In this document: positions 38,228-47,449 of the stretch, one piece after another
Layout of the letters: each line of letters opens with the position of its first letter
Position numbering within the stretch: the stretch's first letter is position 1
Notes under the pieces: generated by a model
What the model was told of the DNA's origin: nothing
Databases searched by the model: none
What the model saw: only the letters and a program-made list of their open reading frames with translations
Made by a program: the position numbers and the translations under genes
From: DATKFM01 sp963810485
GTDB lineage: Bacteria > Pseudomonadota > Alphaproteobacteria > Dongiales > Dongiaceae
Direction of reading: 5' to 3'
NCBI GenBank assembly: GCA_963810485.1
Contig: CAWENQ010000005.1
Location: 496,001-560,000, forward strand
DNA: 64,000 nucleotides

Positions 38228-39244
38228 TTATCGCCGGTGCCGGATGCGGGGATTGAGCAGGCCGTAGATCAGATCCACCGTCAGGTTGGCGAGAATGACC
38301 AGCGTGGACACCATGAGAACGCCGCCCTGCAGAGCCGGGTAGTCCCGCTGATAGATGGCGCCCAGCAGCCAGGTGCCGACGCCGGGCCAGGAAAATACTC
38401 GCTCAGTCAGAATGGCGCCGCCCATCAGCGTTCCCACCTGCAATCCGATGACGGTGACAACCGGTATCAGGGCGTTTCGCAGGGCGTGCAAGGAGATGAC
38501 GCGTAAGTTGCTCAAGCCCTTGGCCTTGGCCGTGCGGACATAATCCTCGCCAAGCACCTCCAACATGGAGGATCGGGTCATGCGCGCGACGACCGCCAGC
38601 GGGATGGTGCCGAGCACGATGGTGGGCAGGATCAGGTGATGGAGCGCCGACCGGAAGGCGTCGTAGTCGCCCGCGATCAGCGAATCGATGGTCAGGAATC
38701 CGGTGGTCCGGGCAACGACAAACTCCGCGCCGATGCGGCCGGACACCGGCGTCCAGCCGAGTCCGATATTCGCCGCGAATGCCAGGCTGAGCATTGGCCC
38801 CCACCAGAAGATCGGCATGGAGTAGCCCGCCAACGACGCGGCCATGACGCCGTGATCGAAGATCGTGTTGCGCCGGACTGCCGCCAGCACGCCGGCCGGC
38901 AACCCGATAAAGATGGCAAAGATGGCGGCACAGATCGCCAGCTCCAGCGTCGCCGGAAACAGCTCCAGGAACTCTCCGAGCACCGGCCGCTGGGTGCGCA
39001 ACGACTTTTCGAAATTGCCAGTCAGGACATTGCCGACATAGGCGAAAAACTGCACCGGCAGCGGCCGGTCCAGGCCCCAGTCATGCAGCATCTGGGCGTG
39101 CCGTTCGGGCGAGATGCCGCGCTCGCCCGTGCGCACCTCGATGGGGTCGCCGGGCACCAAACGGATCAGGATGAAAGTAATGAGGATGATCCCGAGGAAT
39201 GTCGGGATGACCAAACTCGCGCGCGTCAGGATGAAACGCAGCAT
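38228..39244 (-). CDS. dppB: Dipeptide ABC transporter permease DppB
   Basis: A 338-residue inner-membrane permease pairing with DppC. First helix LVIPTFLGIILITFILIRLVPGDPIEV, the family Pro-Gly-Asp-Pro turn, and the EAA motif segment YVRTAKAKGLSNLRVISLHALRNALIPVV. The final helices end LVILANLTVDLIYGLLNPRIRHR. It is preceded on the coding strand by a strong hairpin (39285-39316) separating it from dppA, which may lower permease expression relative to the binding protein. Confidence 0.94.
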   Translation of the reverse strand: MLRFILTRASLVIPTFLGIILITFILIRLVPGDPIEVRTGERGISPERHAQMLHDWGLDRPLPVQFFAYVGNVLTGNFEKSLRTQRPVLGEFLELFPATLELAICAAIFAIFIGLPAGVLAAVRRNTIFDHGVMAASLAGYSMPIFWWGPMLSLAFAANIGLGWTPVSGRIGAEFVVARTTGFLTIDSLIAGDYDAFRSALHHLILPTIVLGTIPLAVVARMTRSSMLEVLGEDYVRTAKAKGLSNLRVISLHALRNALIPVVTVIGLQVGTLMGGAILTERVFSWPGVGTWLLGAIYQRDYPALQGGVLMVSTLVILANLTVDLIYGLLNPRIRHRR

Positions 39245-39284
39245 GGCGCGACTATCTCACGGACTGATATCGGACAGGAAAGAA

Positions 39285-39316
39285 ATCGGCGGGGAGATTT
39301 GCATCTCCCCGCCGAT
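39285..39316 (-). terminator. Hairpin between dppA and dppB (terminator/attenuator)
   Basis: Perfect 14-bp stem, ATCGGCGGGGAGAT and its complement, with a 4-nt loop. On the minus strand it is followed by TTCTTTCC. In binding-protein transporters such a stem after the first gene commonly ends most transcripts or protects the upstream mRNA, raising binding protein over permease. Confidence 0.7.
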
Positions 39317-39332
39317 CCGTAGGGTTTGAACG

Positions 39333-40932
39333 TTACTCGGCGATATCCACGCCTTCGAAGATGTGGGTGCCGAGCGGATGTACCTTGTATCCGCTGACCT
39401 TCTTGCTCATCGGCATGTAGACGACCGAGTGAGCGATCGGCAGCCACGGCGCCTCTTCATGGAAGATCTCCTGCGCCTTCGTGTAGAGCTCCGTGCGCTT
39501 GCGCCACATCGGCCGTCAGCTTCGCGTCGGCGATGAGCTTGGAGAAGTCCTCGTTGCACCACTTGGCGATGTTCTGACCGCCTTCGCGGGCCGAGCCGCA
39601 GGAGAGCAGCACGCCCATGAAGTTGTCGGGATCGCCATTGTCGCCGGTCCAGCCCAGGAGGCCCATCTGGTGCTCGCCCGCCTGCAACCGCTTGCGGTAC
39701 TCGCCCCATTCGAAGGTCTTGAGCTCGGCGGTGATGCCGATCTTCGCCAGGTCCGCCTGCATCAGCTCGGCGATCTTCTTGGCGTCCGGATTGTACGGAC
39801 GCTGCACCGGCATGTACCAGAGATCGGTCGACAGGTTGGTCACGCCGGCTTCCGCCAGCATGGCCTTGGCCTTCTCCGGATCGTACGGATAGGCCGGGAT
39901 CGCGTCGTCATAGGACCAGATCGTCGGCGGAATCGGGTTCTTCGCCGGCTTGCCGGCCGCCTGATACACCGCCTTGATGATCGAGTCCTTGTCGATGGCC
40001 ATGTTGAGGGCCTGGCGCACGCGCTTGTCGTCGAAAGGCTTCTTCTGCACGTTGAACGCCAGGTAGCCGACATTCAGGCCTTCCTGCGTCAGCACTTGCA
40101 GGTTCGCGTCCTGCTCGAGCATCGGCAGATCGGCCGGTGCCGGATAGGGCGCCACGTCGCACTCGCCGGCCTGCAGCTTGGCGGTCCGCACGGCTTGGTC
40201 CGGCGTGATCGCGAAGATCAGGTTGTCGATCGGCTGCTTGCCGCGGAAGTAATTCGCGTTCGCCTTGTAGACGATTTTCGAATCCTTCTCGTAGCTGGAG
40301 AAGACGAAGGGGCCGGTGCCGACCGGAACCTGGTCGACCATTTCCGGCGTACCGGCCTTCAGCATCGCGTCCATATACTCTTTGGAATGGATGGCCGCGA
40401 AATCCATCGCCATATTGGCGACAAACGGCGCTTCCGGCTGTTTCAGCACAAACTTGATCGTGTTGTCGTCGACCTTTTCGATCGAAGCCAGCAGGTCCGG
40501 CATGCCCATGTCGTTGAAATAATCATAGGCGCCGCCGGAAACCTTGGCGTAGGCATCGTCGGCCTTCCACATGCGGTTGAAGGTGGCGATCACGTCGTCG
40601 GCGTTGAAGTCACGGGTCGGTGCAAAGCTGCCGACCTGATGGAACTTCACGCCCTTGCGCAAATGGAACGTATAGCTCAGGCCGTCATCGGAAACGTCCC
40701 ATGTTTCGGCGAGGCCGGGGATAACCTTCGTTGTGCCGGGTTCAAATTCGACCAGCTTGTTGAAGATGGGAACCGCCGCGTCGAAACTGGTGCCGGTGGT
40801 GTTGATTTGCGGATTGAAGTTCTCGGGGCTGCCTTCTGAGCAGTAGACCAGCGTCTTTGCCGCCTGCGCAGGTGCGCCAAGACAAAGGGCGATGGCCGTA
40901 ACGGCCACAGCCCCCATTATGCGTCGTTTCAT
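39333..40932 (-). pseudogene. dppA: Dipeptide-binding protein DppA, frameshifted near the 3' end
   Basis: Periplasmic SBP family 5 substrate-binding protein. Start ATG at 40932 has GGAGG 6 nt upstream. Signal peptide GAVAVTAIALCLGAPAQA, then TLVYCSEGSPENFNPQ, GLAETWDVSDDGLSYTFHLRKGVKFH and VRQALNMAIDK. The main frame ends early at LTADVAQAHGALHEGAGDLP. One extra base at about 39501 removed gives DVAKRTELYTKAQEIFHEEAPWLPIAHS and continues to GTHIFEGVDIAE, stop at 39333, making 532 residues as in the family. The intact tail argues for an indel error. If real, the last 55 or so residues, part of the closing lobe, would be lost. Confidence 0.9.
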
Positions 40933-41142
40933 TGAGTGCCTCCGAACTAGAATTGTCGGCATTACAGGCCGCTAGAGGGCTTCTTCGAATGCCGTTGGCG
41001 CGAACCTAGGCCCGGCCCTCGCGCCCTGTCAATGCCGGGCCAGGGAACGATCTGAGAACCCGGGCCGGGCGCAGGTAACGAAGCCGTGCGGGGCGCTTTG
41101 CAGCAGAGGGTTCGCTCCTCTATACCGGCGCAAGAAACAATA

Positions 41143-41664
41143 ATGGATTACGCCATGCACGATACAAATCTTGCCGCGATTGCCGCTCCATTTGAAACGA
41201 CTGCAATTTCCGTCAAGCCGGAGTGGATCGACTACAACGGTCACATGAATATCGCCTTTTACATCATGGCGTTCGATCTGGCTTTTGACGATCTCTACAA
41301 AATGCTCGGCCTCGACCCCGCGACTGTGGAGAAAACGGGCATATCCACTTTTTCGGTCGAAAAGCACATCACCTATCAGCAGGAGGTGCATAAGGGGGAC
41401 CGGCTGCGCATCACCACCCAGCTTCTGGGCTTCGACAGCAAGCGCGCCCATTACATCCAGCTCATGTACCACGCCGAGGAAGGCTACCTGGCGGCGACTG
41501 ACGAATGGCTGATCCTCTGCGTCGACCTGAAGAGCCGCAAGGTGACGAACTGGCCGGAGGCGACCCTGAAGGCGTTCGAGAAGATCCAGGCCGTCCATTC
41601 GCGCCTGCCGCTGCCGCCGGAAGTCGGCCGCAAGATCGACCTCAAGGCGAAACGGCCGCGCTGA
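41143..41664 (+). CDS. Hot-dog fold acyl-CoA thioesterase
   Basis: About 173 residues. IDYNGHMNIAFYIMAFDLA is the hallmark D-x-N-G-H-M active-site helix of 4HBT-type thioesterases, followed by EKHITYQQEVHKGDRLRITTQLLGFDSKRAHY. This form is close to betainyl-CoA and 3-hydroxyacyl-CoA-type thioesterases, but the substrate cannot be told from sequence. Start ATG at 41143 has no clear Shine-Dalgarno; ATG at 41155 is also possible. It is monocistronic, convergent with the GFA gene 10 bp away. Confidence 0.85.
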   Translation: MDYAMHDTNLAAIAAPFETTAISVKPEWIDYNGHMNIAFYIMAFDLAFDDLYKMLGLDPATVEKTGISTFSVEKHITYQQEVHKGDRLRITTQLLGFDSKRAHYIQLMYHAEEGYLAATDEWLILCVDLKSRKVTNWPEATLKAFEKIQAVHSRLPLPPEVGRKIDLKAKRPR

Positions 41665-41674
41665 CGCGGGCCGG

Positions 41675-42022
41675 CTAGAATTTCCGTCCGTCGACCGGAA
41701 TCCGTTTCACGCCGGCGAGATCCACGCCTTCCAGGCAGCGTATATTGACGGCGGCTGTGTCCGCGCCCGCGCGGTCCTTGCCGGACGCGAATGGCGCGCA
41801 GCCGCAGGTCGGACAGAAGTGGTGCTGGATGACGTGCTTGTTGAAGGTATAGGTCGCGAGACTGCTTGCGGGCGTCGCCAAGCGAAACTTGTCCCCGGGA
41901 AGAAACCACAGAAGGTAGCCCTTCCGGCTGCAATGGGAGCAATTGCATTCCTTCGCCTCCGTCAGGTCGCCTTCGGCCTCGAACTTGACGGCGCCGCAGT
42001 GGCAGGAACCCTTGTATAGCAT
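41675..42022 (-). CDS. GFA/CENP-V family zinc protein
   Basis: A 115-residue glutathione-dependent-formaldehyde-activating-type zinc fold. Zn ligands are seen in GSCHCGAV, ECNCSHCSRKG and HHFCPTCGCAPF. YTFNKHVIQHHF is typical. Start at 42022 (MLYKGSCHCG) has AAGGAG 5 nt upstream; the longer ORF to 42133 is not credible. The family binds glutathione-like thiols in some members, but the actual role of most is unknown. A broken paralogue lies 200 bp upstream. Confidence 0.9.
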   Translation of the reverse strand: MLYKGSCHCGAVKFEAEGDLTEAKECNCSHCSRKGYLLWFLPGDKFRLATPASSLATYTFNKHVIQHHFCPTCGCAPFASGKDRAGADTAAVNIRCLEGVDLAGVKRIPVDGRKF

Positions 42023-42220
42023 GATTACTCCTTCTCGCTCGGTGGGCCTTGGTCTGACGAGTTCATGATTAAAACCGCTCCGCTGCGGCCCTGTTCGGTA
42101 GACAATACGCGGCGGGTCGCTGCACAACGTCACGCTGTGGACACGGCGGCCTGCCGGGCCGCAGACACTGGAACGACGCTGCCTGCGGCTATGTTGTGCA
42201 TCTCCGCACGGACGACGGCG

Positions 42221-42592
42221 TCAGAAACTCCGGCCATCGACCGGGATACGCTTCAGCGTTGCGAGGTCGACTTCTTCCAAACATCGCACATTGACTGCAG
42301 CCGTCGGCTTGCCGGCACGGTCCTTGCCTTCAGCAAACGGCGCGCAGCCGCAGGTCGGACAGAAATGATGCTGGATGACATGTTTGTTGAACGTGTAGCT
42401 GGGAAGGCTGTCTGCCGGCGTCGGCAAGTCGAACTTGTCCCGCGGCACGAACACAACAGTAGCCCTTGCGGCTGCAATGGGAGCAATTGCACTCCATCGC
42501 CTGTGGCAGGTCACCCTCGACGTCGAACTTGAGGCTGCCGCAATGGCTCGAAGGCCCGTTGTTCTTGCGGCAAGCTTTGGTTCGGATGTCAT
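42221..42592 (-). pseudogene. Second GFA family gene, multiply frameshifted
   Basis: Start ATG at 42592 with AGGGG upstream. The frame must shift once to read SHCGSLKFDVEGDLPQAMECNCSHCSRKGY, then shift back for FVPRDKFDLPTPADS and HHFCPTCGCAPFAEGKDRAG to the stop at 42221. The GFA1 paralogue shows the expected join (GYLLWFLPGDKF). Here two bases appear missing from what would be CTG-TTG-TGG, each from a two-base run, and a third base near the start. The first zinc Cys (GSCHCG) reads Ser-Ser-His-Cys. It is either a decaying paralogue or a stretch of poor base-calling. Confidence 0.75.
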
Positions 42593-42746
42593 GTCATTCC
42601 CCTTTGTTCGTTCTTGATTTGACGGGGCGGTCTCGGCCCGAAAACCGTCCAGGCCTTGCCGGATTATCGCTGCTCTGTGGCGTGACCGCGGGTGGGACGT
42701 GGCGGATTTGAGATTTCCGCCGCAGAATGCCGGCGGAGGTACTGAC

Positions 42747-43380
42747 ATGTCGTTGGCCGCTGTCGTTACGGAAACCGCACAGCTTCTCGCTGCTGCAGGC
42801 AGCGCGACCCCAGCGTCGCGCGGTTTGCCGCACTCCTGGCGGAAGCGGCACCCGCGCCGGCGCAATCGGTGAGCGCAGCACCACTCCCGGTCTGCCGATT
42901 CTGGTCGGTTGCGCCTCGGCCAGGCCGGCGCCAGCGTCAGCGCCATTGGAATGGCGCTGGCCGCAGTTGGCGCCGCGCCTGAGCTGGACGCAAAATCCCA
43001 ACTATCGCCGCTCGCCGCCAACGCCGGACTTCCTCGACAATTATGGCTATGCCGTGCTGGCGGGGCCGGCGGACGGGCCGCCGGCGCTGGCGCGTCATGA
43101 CCGGCTCGCCTTCGGCGTGTTGCTGCTGGGGCCGCACACGCACTACCCGCTGCACCATCATCCCGCCGCCGAGGTGTATATTCCCTTGAACAGCGCCGAG
43201 TGGTGGCGCGGCGACGGACCGTGGCGCGAACAACGGCCCGGCGCCGTGATCCATCACCCGCCGGACCTGCCGCATGCCACGCGCGCCGGAGATGCGCCGC
43301 TGCTGGCGCTCTATCTCTGGCATGGCGAGCTTGCCACCCATGCGAAACTGACCGGCAATTCGTCCCCACAGCGGGGGTGA
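42747..43380 (+). pseudogene. DMSP-lyase-family cupin (DddL/DddQ-like), frameshifted
   Basis: Three frames in order give a recognisable protein: MSLAAVVTETAQLLAAAGS from the ATG at 42747, then FAALLAEAAPAPAQ and PLPVCRFWSV, then LSWTQNPNYRRSPPTPDFLDNYGYAVLAGP to the stop at 43380. The cupin metal site is intact: HYPLHHHPAAEVYIP and the later His of GAVIHHPPDLPHA. Two single-base deletions explain the shifts and restoring them gives 211 residues. Relatives cleave dimethylsulfoniopropionate or are uncharacterised cupins; substrate not provable. Its 3' end is 31 bp before uvrD. Confidence 0.65.
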
Positions 43381-43411
43381 GCATCCGCGACTCGGATGCT
43401 ATATAGGATTC

Positions 43412-45697
43412 ATGCAGGAAATTGCCGCCGACATGTCCGACGAACCCGCGTCCGCGCCCTCAGCCGCCCCGCCGCCGCAGCGCCCCTATCTGGAGCGCCT
43501 GAACGAGGCGCAGCGCGAGGCCGTGGAGGCGATGGATGGCCCGGTGCTGGTGCTGGCCGGCGCCGGCACCGGCAAGACCCGCGTGCTGACCACGCGCCTC
43601 GGCCATATCCTGATGACCGGCCGCGCCACGCCGGCGCAGATCCTCGCCGTCACCTTCACCAACAAGGCGGCGCGGGAGATGAAGGACCGGGTCGGCGCCC
43701 TGGTCAACCGGCCGGTGGAGGGCTGGTGGCTCGGCACGTTCCATTCGCTGGCGGCGCGCATCCTCCGCCGCCATGCGGAGATGGTCGGGCTGAAGCCTAA
43801 CTTCACCATCCTGGACACCGACGATCAGATCCGGTTGCTGAAGCAGCTCATCCAGGCGAACGATATCGACGAGAAGAAATGGCCGGCGCGGGCGCTGCTG
43901 TCGGTGATCGAGCGCTGGAAGGATCGCGGCCTGACGCCCGACAAGGTGACGTCGGCGCAGACCAGCGACTTCGCCCATGGCCGTGCGCTGGAACTCTATC
44001 GCGGCTATCAGGAACGGCTTCGCACCCTCAACGCCTGCGACTTCGGCGATCTGCTGCTGCACAATCTCACGCTGTTCACCGCGAACGCCGATGTGCTGCA
44101 ATCCTATCAGCGGCAGTTCCGCTATATCCTGGTGGACGAGTACCAGGACACCAATGTCTGCCAGTATCTCTGGCTGCGGTTGCTGGCGCAGATGCACCGC
44201 AATCTCTGCTGCGTCGGCGATGACGACCAGTCGATCTATGGCTGGCGCGGCGCCGAGGTCGGCAACATCCTGAAATTCGAAAGCGACTTCCCCGGCGCCA
44301 AGATCATCCGGCTCGAGCGCAACTACCGCTCCACCGGCCATATCCTGGGCGCGGCCTCCGGCCTGATCGCCCATAACGAAGGCCGCCTCGGCAAGACGCT
44401 GTGGACCGAAAGCAACGAAGGCGAAAAAATCGGCGTGCGCGGCGTCTGGGACGGCGAGGAGGAAGCCCGCTTCATCGGCGACGAGGTGGAGGCCGAGCAG
44501 CGCCGCAAGACTCCCCTGGGCCAGATGGCGATCCTCGTGCGCGCCTCCTTCCAGACCCGCGAGTTCGAGGAGCGGTTCATTACTCTTGGCGTGCCCTACC
44601 GCGTGGTCGGCGGCCTGCGTTTCTATGAGCGGCAGGAGATCCGCGACGCCATCGCCTATTTGCGCGTGGTGCATCAGCCCGATGACGATCTTGCCTTCGA
44701 GCGCGTCGTCAACACGCCGCGCCGCGGCATCGGCGAGGCGACGCTGCGCTCCGTGCATGCGCTGGCCCGCAGCCAGGGCATTTCCGTCTGCGAAGCGGCA
44801 GCGCGCATCGTCGAGACCGACGAGCTGAAGCCGGCGGCGCGCCGCGCCCTGGGCGGCCTGGTGAAGGATTTCGAGCGCTGGCGCGCCGTCAGCGCCGCCA
44901 TGGACCATGCCGAGCTGACGGAGATGGTGCTGGATGAGTCCGGCTACACCGCCATGTGGCAGGCGGACAAATCGCCGGAAGCGCCGGGGCGCCTGGAGAA
45001 CCTCAAGGAACTCGTGTCCGCCATGGAGGAATTCGAGAGCCTCGCCGGCTTTCTCGAGCATGTCAGCCTGGTGATGGAGAATGCCGAGGCCAATCCCGTG
45101 GACATGATCAACATCATGACCCTGCACAGCGCCAAGGGCCTGGAGTTCGACGTGGTGTTCCTGCCGGGTTGGGAGGAGGGGTTGTTTCCCCACCAGCGCG
45201 CGCTCGACGAATCCGGCGCCGCCGGCCTGGAAGAAGAGCGGCGCCTCGCCTATGTCGGTCTCACCCGCGCGCGCCGCCGCGCCGTCGTCAGCTACGTTGC
45301 CAACCGCCGCATCCACAACATGTGGCAGAGCGCGCTGCCCTCGCGGTTCGTCGGCGAGCTGCCGCGGCAGCATTGCGAGAAGGCCAGCGACATGGGCGAT
45401 TTCGGCACGGAATTGCGCGGCGGCCTGACGCGCCTCGGCGAGACGGAGTCCACCGGCTTCACCGCGCCGCGCAGCGGCTGGACACGGCGCCTCGCGCCGG
45501 TCATCGACGTCGAGGTGCGGCCGGTGCCGTCGGGCGCGCGCAGCAACTACACCGATGGCGCCCGCATCTTCCACCAAAAGTTCGGCTACGGCACGGTGAT
45601 CACCGCCGACGGCGACAAGCTCGATATCGAATTCGACAAGGCCGGGAGCAAGAAGGTGCTCGCCAGCTTCGTCGTCCCCGCCGACCGGGCGCGCTGA
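43412..45697 (+). CDS. uvrD: ATP-dependent DNA helicase UvrD/PcrA
   Basis: Superfamily 1A 3'-5' helicase, 761 residues, for mismatch and nucleotide excision repair and removing RecA filaments. Motifs: LNEAQREAVEAMDGPVLVLAGAGTGKT (Q and I), VTFTNKAAREM (Ia), VDEYQDTN (II), GDDDQSIYGWRGA (III), LERNYRS (IV), TLHSAKGLEFDVVFLPGWEEG (V), and EERRLAYVGLTRAR (VI). A C-terminal Tudor-like tail (FHQKFGYGTVITADGDKLDIEF) is typical. The TGA overlaps the prmA ATG. Confidence 0.97.
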   Translation: MQEIAADMSDEPASAPSAAPPPQRPYLERLNEAQREAVEAMDGPVLVLAGAGTGKTRVLTTRLGHILMTGRATPAQILAVTFTNKAAREMKDRVGALVNRPVEGWWLGTFHSLAARILRRHAEMVGLKPNFTILDTDDQIRLLKQLIQANDIDEKKWPARALLSVIERWKDRGLTPDKVTSAQTSDFAHGRALELYRGYQERLRTLNACDFGDLLLHNLTLFTANADVLQSYQRQFRYILVDEYQDTNVCQYLWLRLLAQMHRNLCCVGDDDQSIYGWRGAEVGNILKFESDFPGAKIIRLERNYRSTGHILGAASGLIAHNEGRLGKTLWTESNEGEKIGVRGVWDGEEEARFIGDEVEAEQRRKTPLGQMAILVRASFQTREFEERFITLGVPYRVVGGLRFYERQEIRDAIAYLRVVHQPDDDLAFERVVNTPRRGIGEATLRSVHALARSQGISVCEAAARIVETDELKPAARRALGGLVKDFERWRAVSAAMDHAELTEMVLDESGYTAMWQADKSPEAPGRLENLKELVSAMEEFESLAGFLEHVSLVMENAEANPVDMINIMTLHSAKGLEFDVVFLPGWEEGLFPHQRALDESGAAGLEEERRLAYVGLTRARRRAVVSYVANRRIHNMWQSALPSRFVGELPRQHCEKASDMGDFGTELRGGLTRLGETESTGFTAPRSGWTRRLAPVIDVEVRPVPSGARSNYTDGARIFHQKFGYGTVITADGDKLDIEFDKAGSKKVLASFVVPADRAR

Positions 45698-46684
45698 TGG
45701 CCCGAGGATCGAAGTCCGCGGCGCGCCCGGCGCGCGTGCGAAAAACCGCGCGGCGTCTGGGCCATCCGGCTGATCGTCCCGGCCACGGAGAAGGACCTGC
45801 GGCTGGCGGTCGAGACCTACCTGGAGACCATGAGTTCGGCGCTCTCCAGCTTCGAGGCCGCCGGCGGCAAGACCTGGAGCATCGAGGCGCTGTGCGAGAC
45901 GCGCCCCAACCGCGGTGAGGTGCTGGTGGCGCTGGGCCGCCTCGGCGCGCCCGTGGCCAGCTTCGACTACCTGCCGCCGAGGGACTGGGTGTCGGAGAGC
46001 CAGCGGCTGCATGCGCCGATCCGCGCCGGCCGCTTCTTCATCCACGGCTCGCATTTCGCGGGCAAGCCGCCCCGGGGCAGCCAGCCGATCCTGCTGGACG
46101 CCGGCATGGCCTTCGGCACCGGCCGCCACGAGACCACCAAGGGTTGCCTGCTGGCGCTGGACCGTCTGCGGCGCGACGGCCGCAAGGTGCGGCGGCCGCT
46201 GGATCTCGGCTGCGGCAGCGGCATCCTCGCCATGGCCATGGCGCGCCTTTGGGGCGTGCCGGTGCTGGCGGCGGACACCGACAAGCCCTCGGTCGCCGTG
46301 GCGCGCCAGAACGCCGATATCAATGGCGTGGGGCCGCTGGTGCGCACTCTGCGGAGCCATGGCTTCCAGGCCGCGCCGCTGCGCCAGGGCGGGCCGTACG
46401 ATCTCATCGCCGCGAATATCCTGGCCAAGCCGCTCTGCCGCCTGGCGCCGGGTTTCGCGCGGCATCTGGCGCCTGATGGACGGCTGCTGCTGTCGGGTCT
46501 GATGGTGGATCAGGAGGCGGAGGTCGTGGCGGCCCAGGAACGGGCAGGGCTCAGACTTCTGGAAGCGCGGCACCTGGGCGACTGGTCGACGCTGCTGCTC
46601 ACGTCAGGCGGCCGCAAGCCAAAGCGCAAACCCACAAAAGCAAAGCGGCGGCTTCCGGGTGGAAGCCGCCGCCGTTCGGCCTGA
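45697..46684 (+). pseudogene. prmA: Ribosomal protein L11 methyltransferase PrmA, frameshifted near the 5' end
   Basis: SAM-dependent enzyme that trimethylates ribosomal protein L11. The start ATG overlaps the uvrD stop (TGATG). The first frame reads MARGSKSAARPARVRKTARR and would then run off frame. The second frame takes over at VWAIRLIVPATEKDLRLAVETYLETM. It continues through LLDAGMAFGTGRHETTKGCL, the SAM motif LDLGCGSGILAMAMARLWG and DLIAANILAKPL, to the stop at 46684. Dropping one base around 45755-45765, near a run of five A, gives 328 residues. The last 13 codons lie in the terminator hairpin of the convergent gene. Confidence 0.88.
46645..46672 (-). terminator. Rho-independent terminator of the DUF1127 gene
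   Basis: Perfect 12-bp stem GCGGCGGCTTCC / GGAAGCCGCCGC with 4-nt loop. On the minus strand it is followed by TTTGCTTTTG. It lies inside the 3' end of prmA, so the two genes share this DNA. Confidence 0.75.
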
Positions 46685-46702
46685 AACTTGGCCGGGTTCG
46701 AT

Positions 46703-47323
46703 TTACGCCGCCTTCGGGGCCGTGTCGCGATTGGCCGGCCAGAGCGAGCGGATCGCCAGTTCTTCGGCAACCCAGTCGATGTCGCCGCGGACAAAGCCCA
46801 TGTCCGTCAGCTGGCGGTCGTCCATCGAGGCCAGGGTGCGGGCGGTCTCGCGGCTGCGGTTCCACACGCGGATGCTGGCGATCGGATCGAACGTCTCGCC
46901 ATCCTGGCTAGCCGGCGCGGCGCCCATCATGGCGACCACGGCCGGAATGTCGGCGCGGCTGATGCCGATGTCGGCCAGCAGCCGGTCATCCAGCGAGTTC
47001 AGCTCGCGGCGCAGCTGGCGCCGCTTGTAAGCCGCCGCCAGATACTGGGCGACAACCTCGCCGAAGGACGGAACGGAGTCCCGCGAGGCCTTGTAGGCCA
47101 CGTCGGTGATCTCGTGCCGCTTCATGCCGATATCCGCCAGCATGCGCTCATCCAGGCGCCCGAGCTCGAAGGCGAGCTGCGTCCGGCGCCAGGGGCGCCG
47201 CAGGCTTTCGACCAGGGCGGCGCCCAGGTCGGCCAGGGTGATGGACTTGCGGGTGGCGGCCGAAGGAGCCTGCATCTTCGCGAGGTCCAGCATGGCCTTC
47301 TCAAAATCGGTAAAGCGGGTCAT
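46703..47323 (-). CDS. Protein with three tandem DUF1127 domains
   Basis: A 206-residue protein, most of it three copies of a 30-40 residue DUF1127 motif at about 45-75, 98-128 and 152-184, with a period near 55. Their cores are ELGRLDERMLADIGMKRHEI, ELNSLDDRLLADIGISRADI and TLASMDDRQLTDMGFVRGDI. DUF1127 proteins in alphaproteobacteria are usually single-domain, about 50-70 residues; some bind RNA and affect phosphate, metabolic or small-RNA control. A triple array could bind several RNA segments (inference). The gene is preceded by a palindrome-containing 235-bp space shared with pepP. Confidence 0.85.
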   Translation of the reverse strand: MTRFTDFEKAMLDLAKMQAPSAATRKSITLADLGAALVESLRRPWRRTQLAFELGRLDERMLADIGMKRHEITDVAYKASRDSVPSFGEVVAQYLAAAYKRRQLRRELNSLDDRLLADIGISRADIPAVVAMMGAAPASQDGETFDPIASIRVWNRSRETARTLASMDDRQLTDMGFVRGDIDWVAEELAIRSLWPANRDTAPKAA

Positions 47324-47432
47324 GATTCACATCCGGTTCTGTCTGTATTGCTGCCCTATCCGAGGGCCGAAAATTCTCTTGGTCACGGGACTAAATATAG
47401 GAGGTCCCACGGCACCCGGTCAGGGGCCTTGT

Positions 47433-47449
47433 TGCATTGCAGCAATGCA
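47433..47449. promoter_or_regulatory. 17-bp perfect palindrome between DUF1127 and pepP
   Basis: TGCATTGC-A-GCAATGCA, 8-bp arms around one base, about 110 bp from each gene. A -10-like TATATT (minus strand, about 47394-47399) lies between it and the DUF1127 start. The form suits a dimeric regulator of the LysR or GntR kind; identity unknown. Confidence 0.45.

Noticed and set aside
42221..43384. A 387-residue minus-strand ORF ending in GFA sequence
   Set aside because: Only the last part is GFA-like; the rest is antisense to the cupin gene. The start with a Shine-Dalgarno is at 42592.
43460..46573. 1037-codon minus-strand ORF opposite uvrD and prmA
   Set aside because: Mirror frame of strongly conserved helicase and methyltransferase genes; no motif, no ribosome-binding site.
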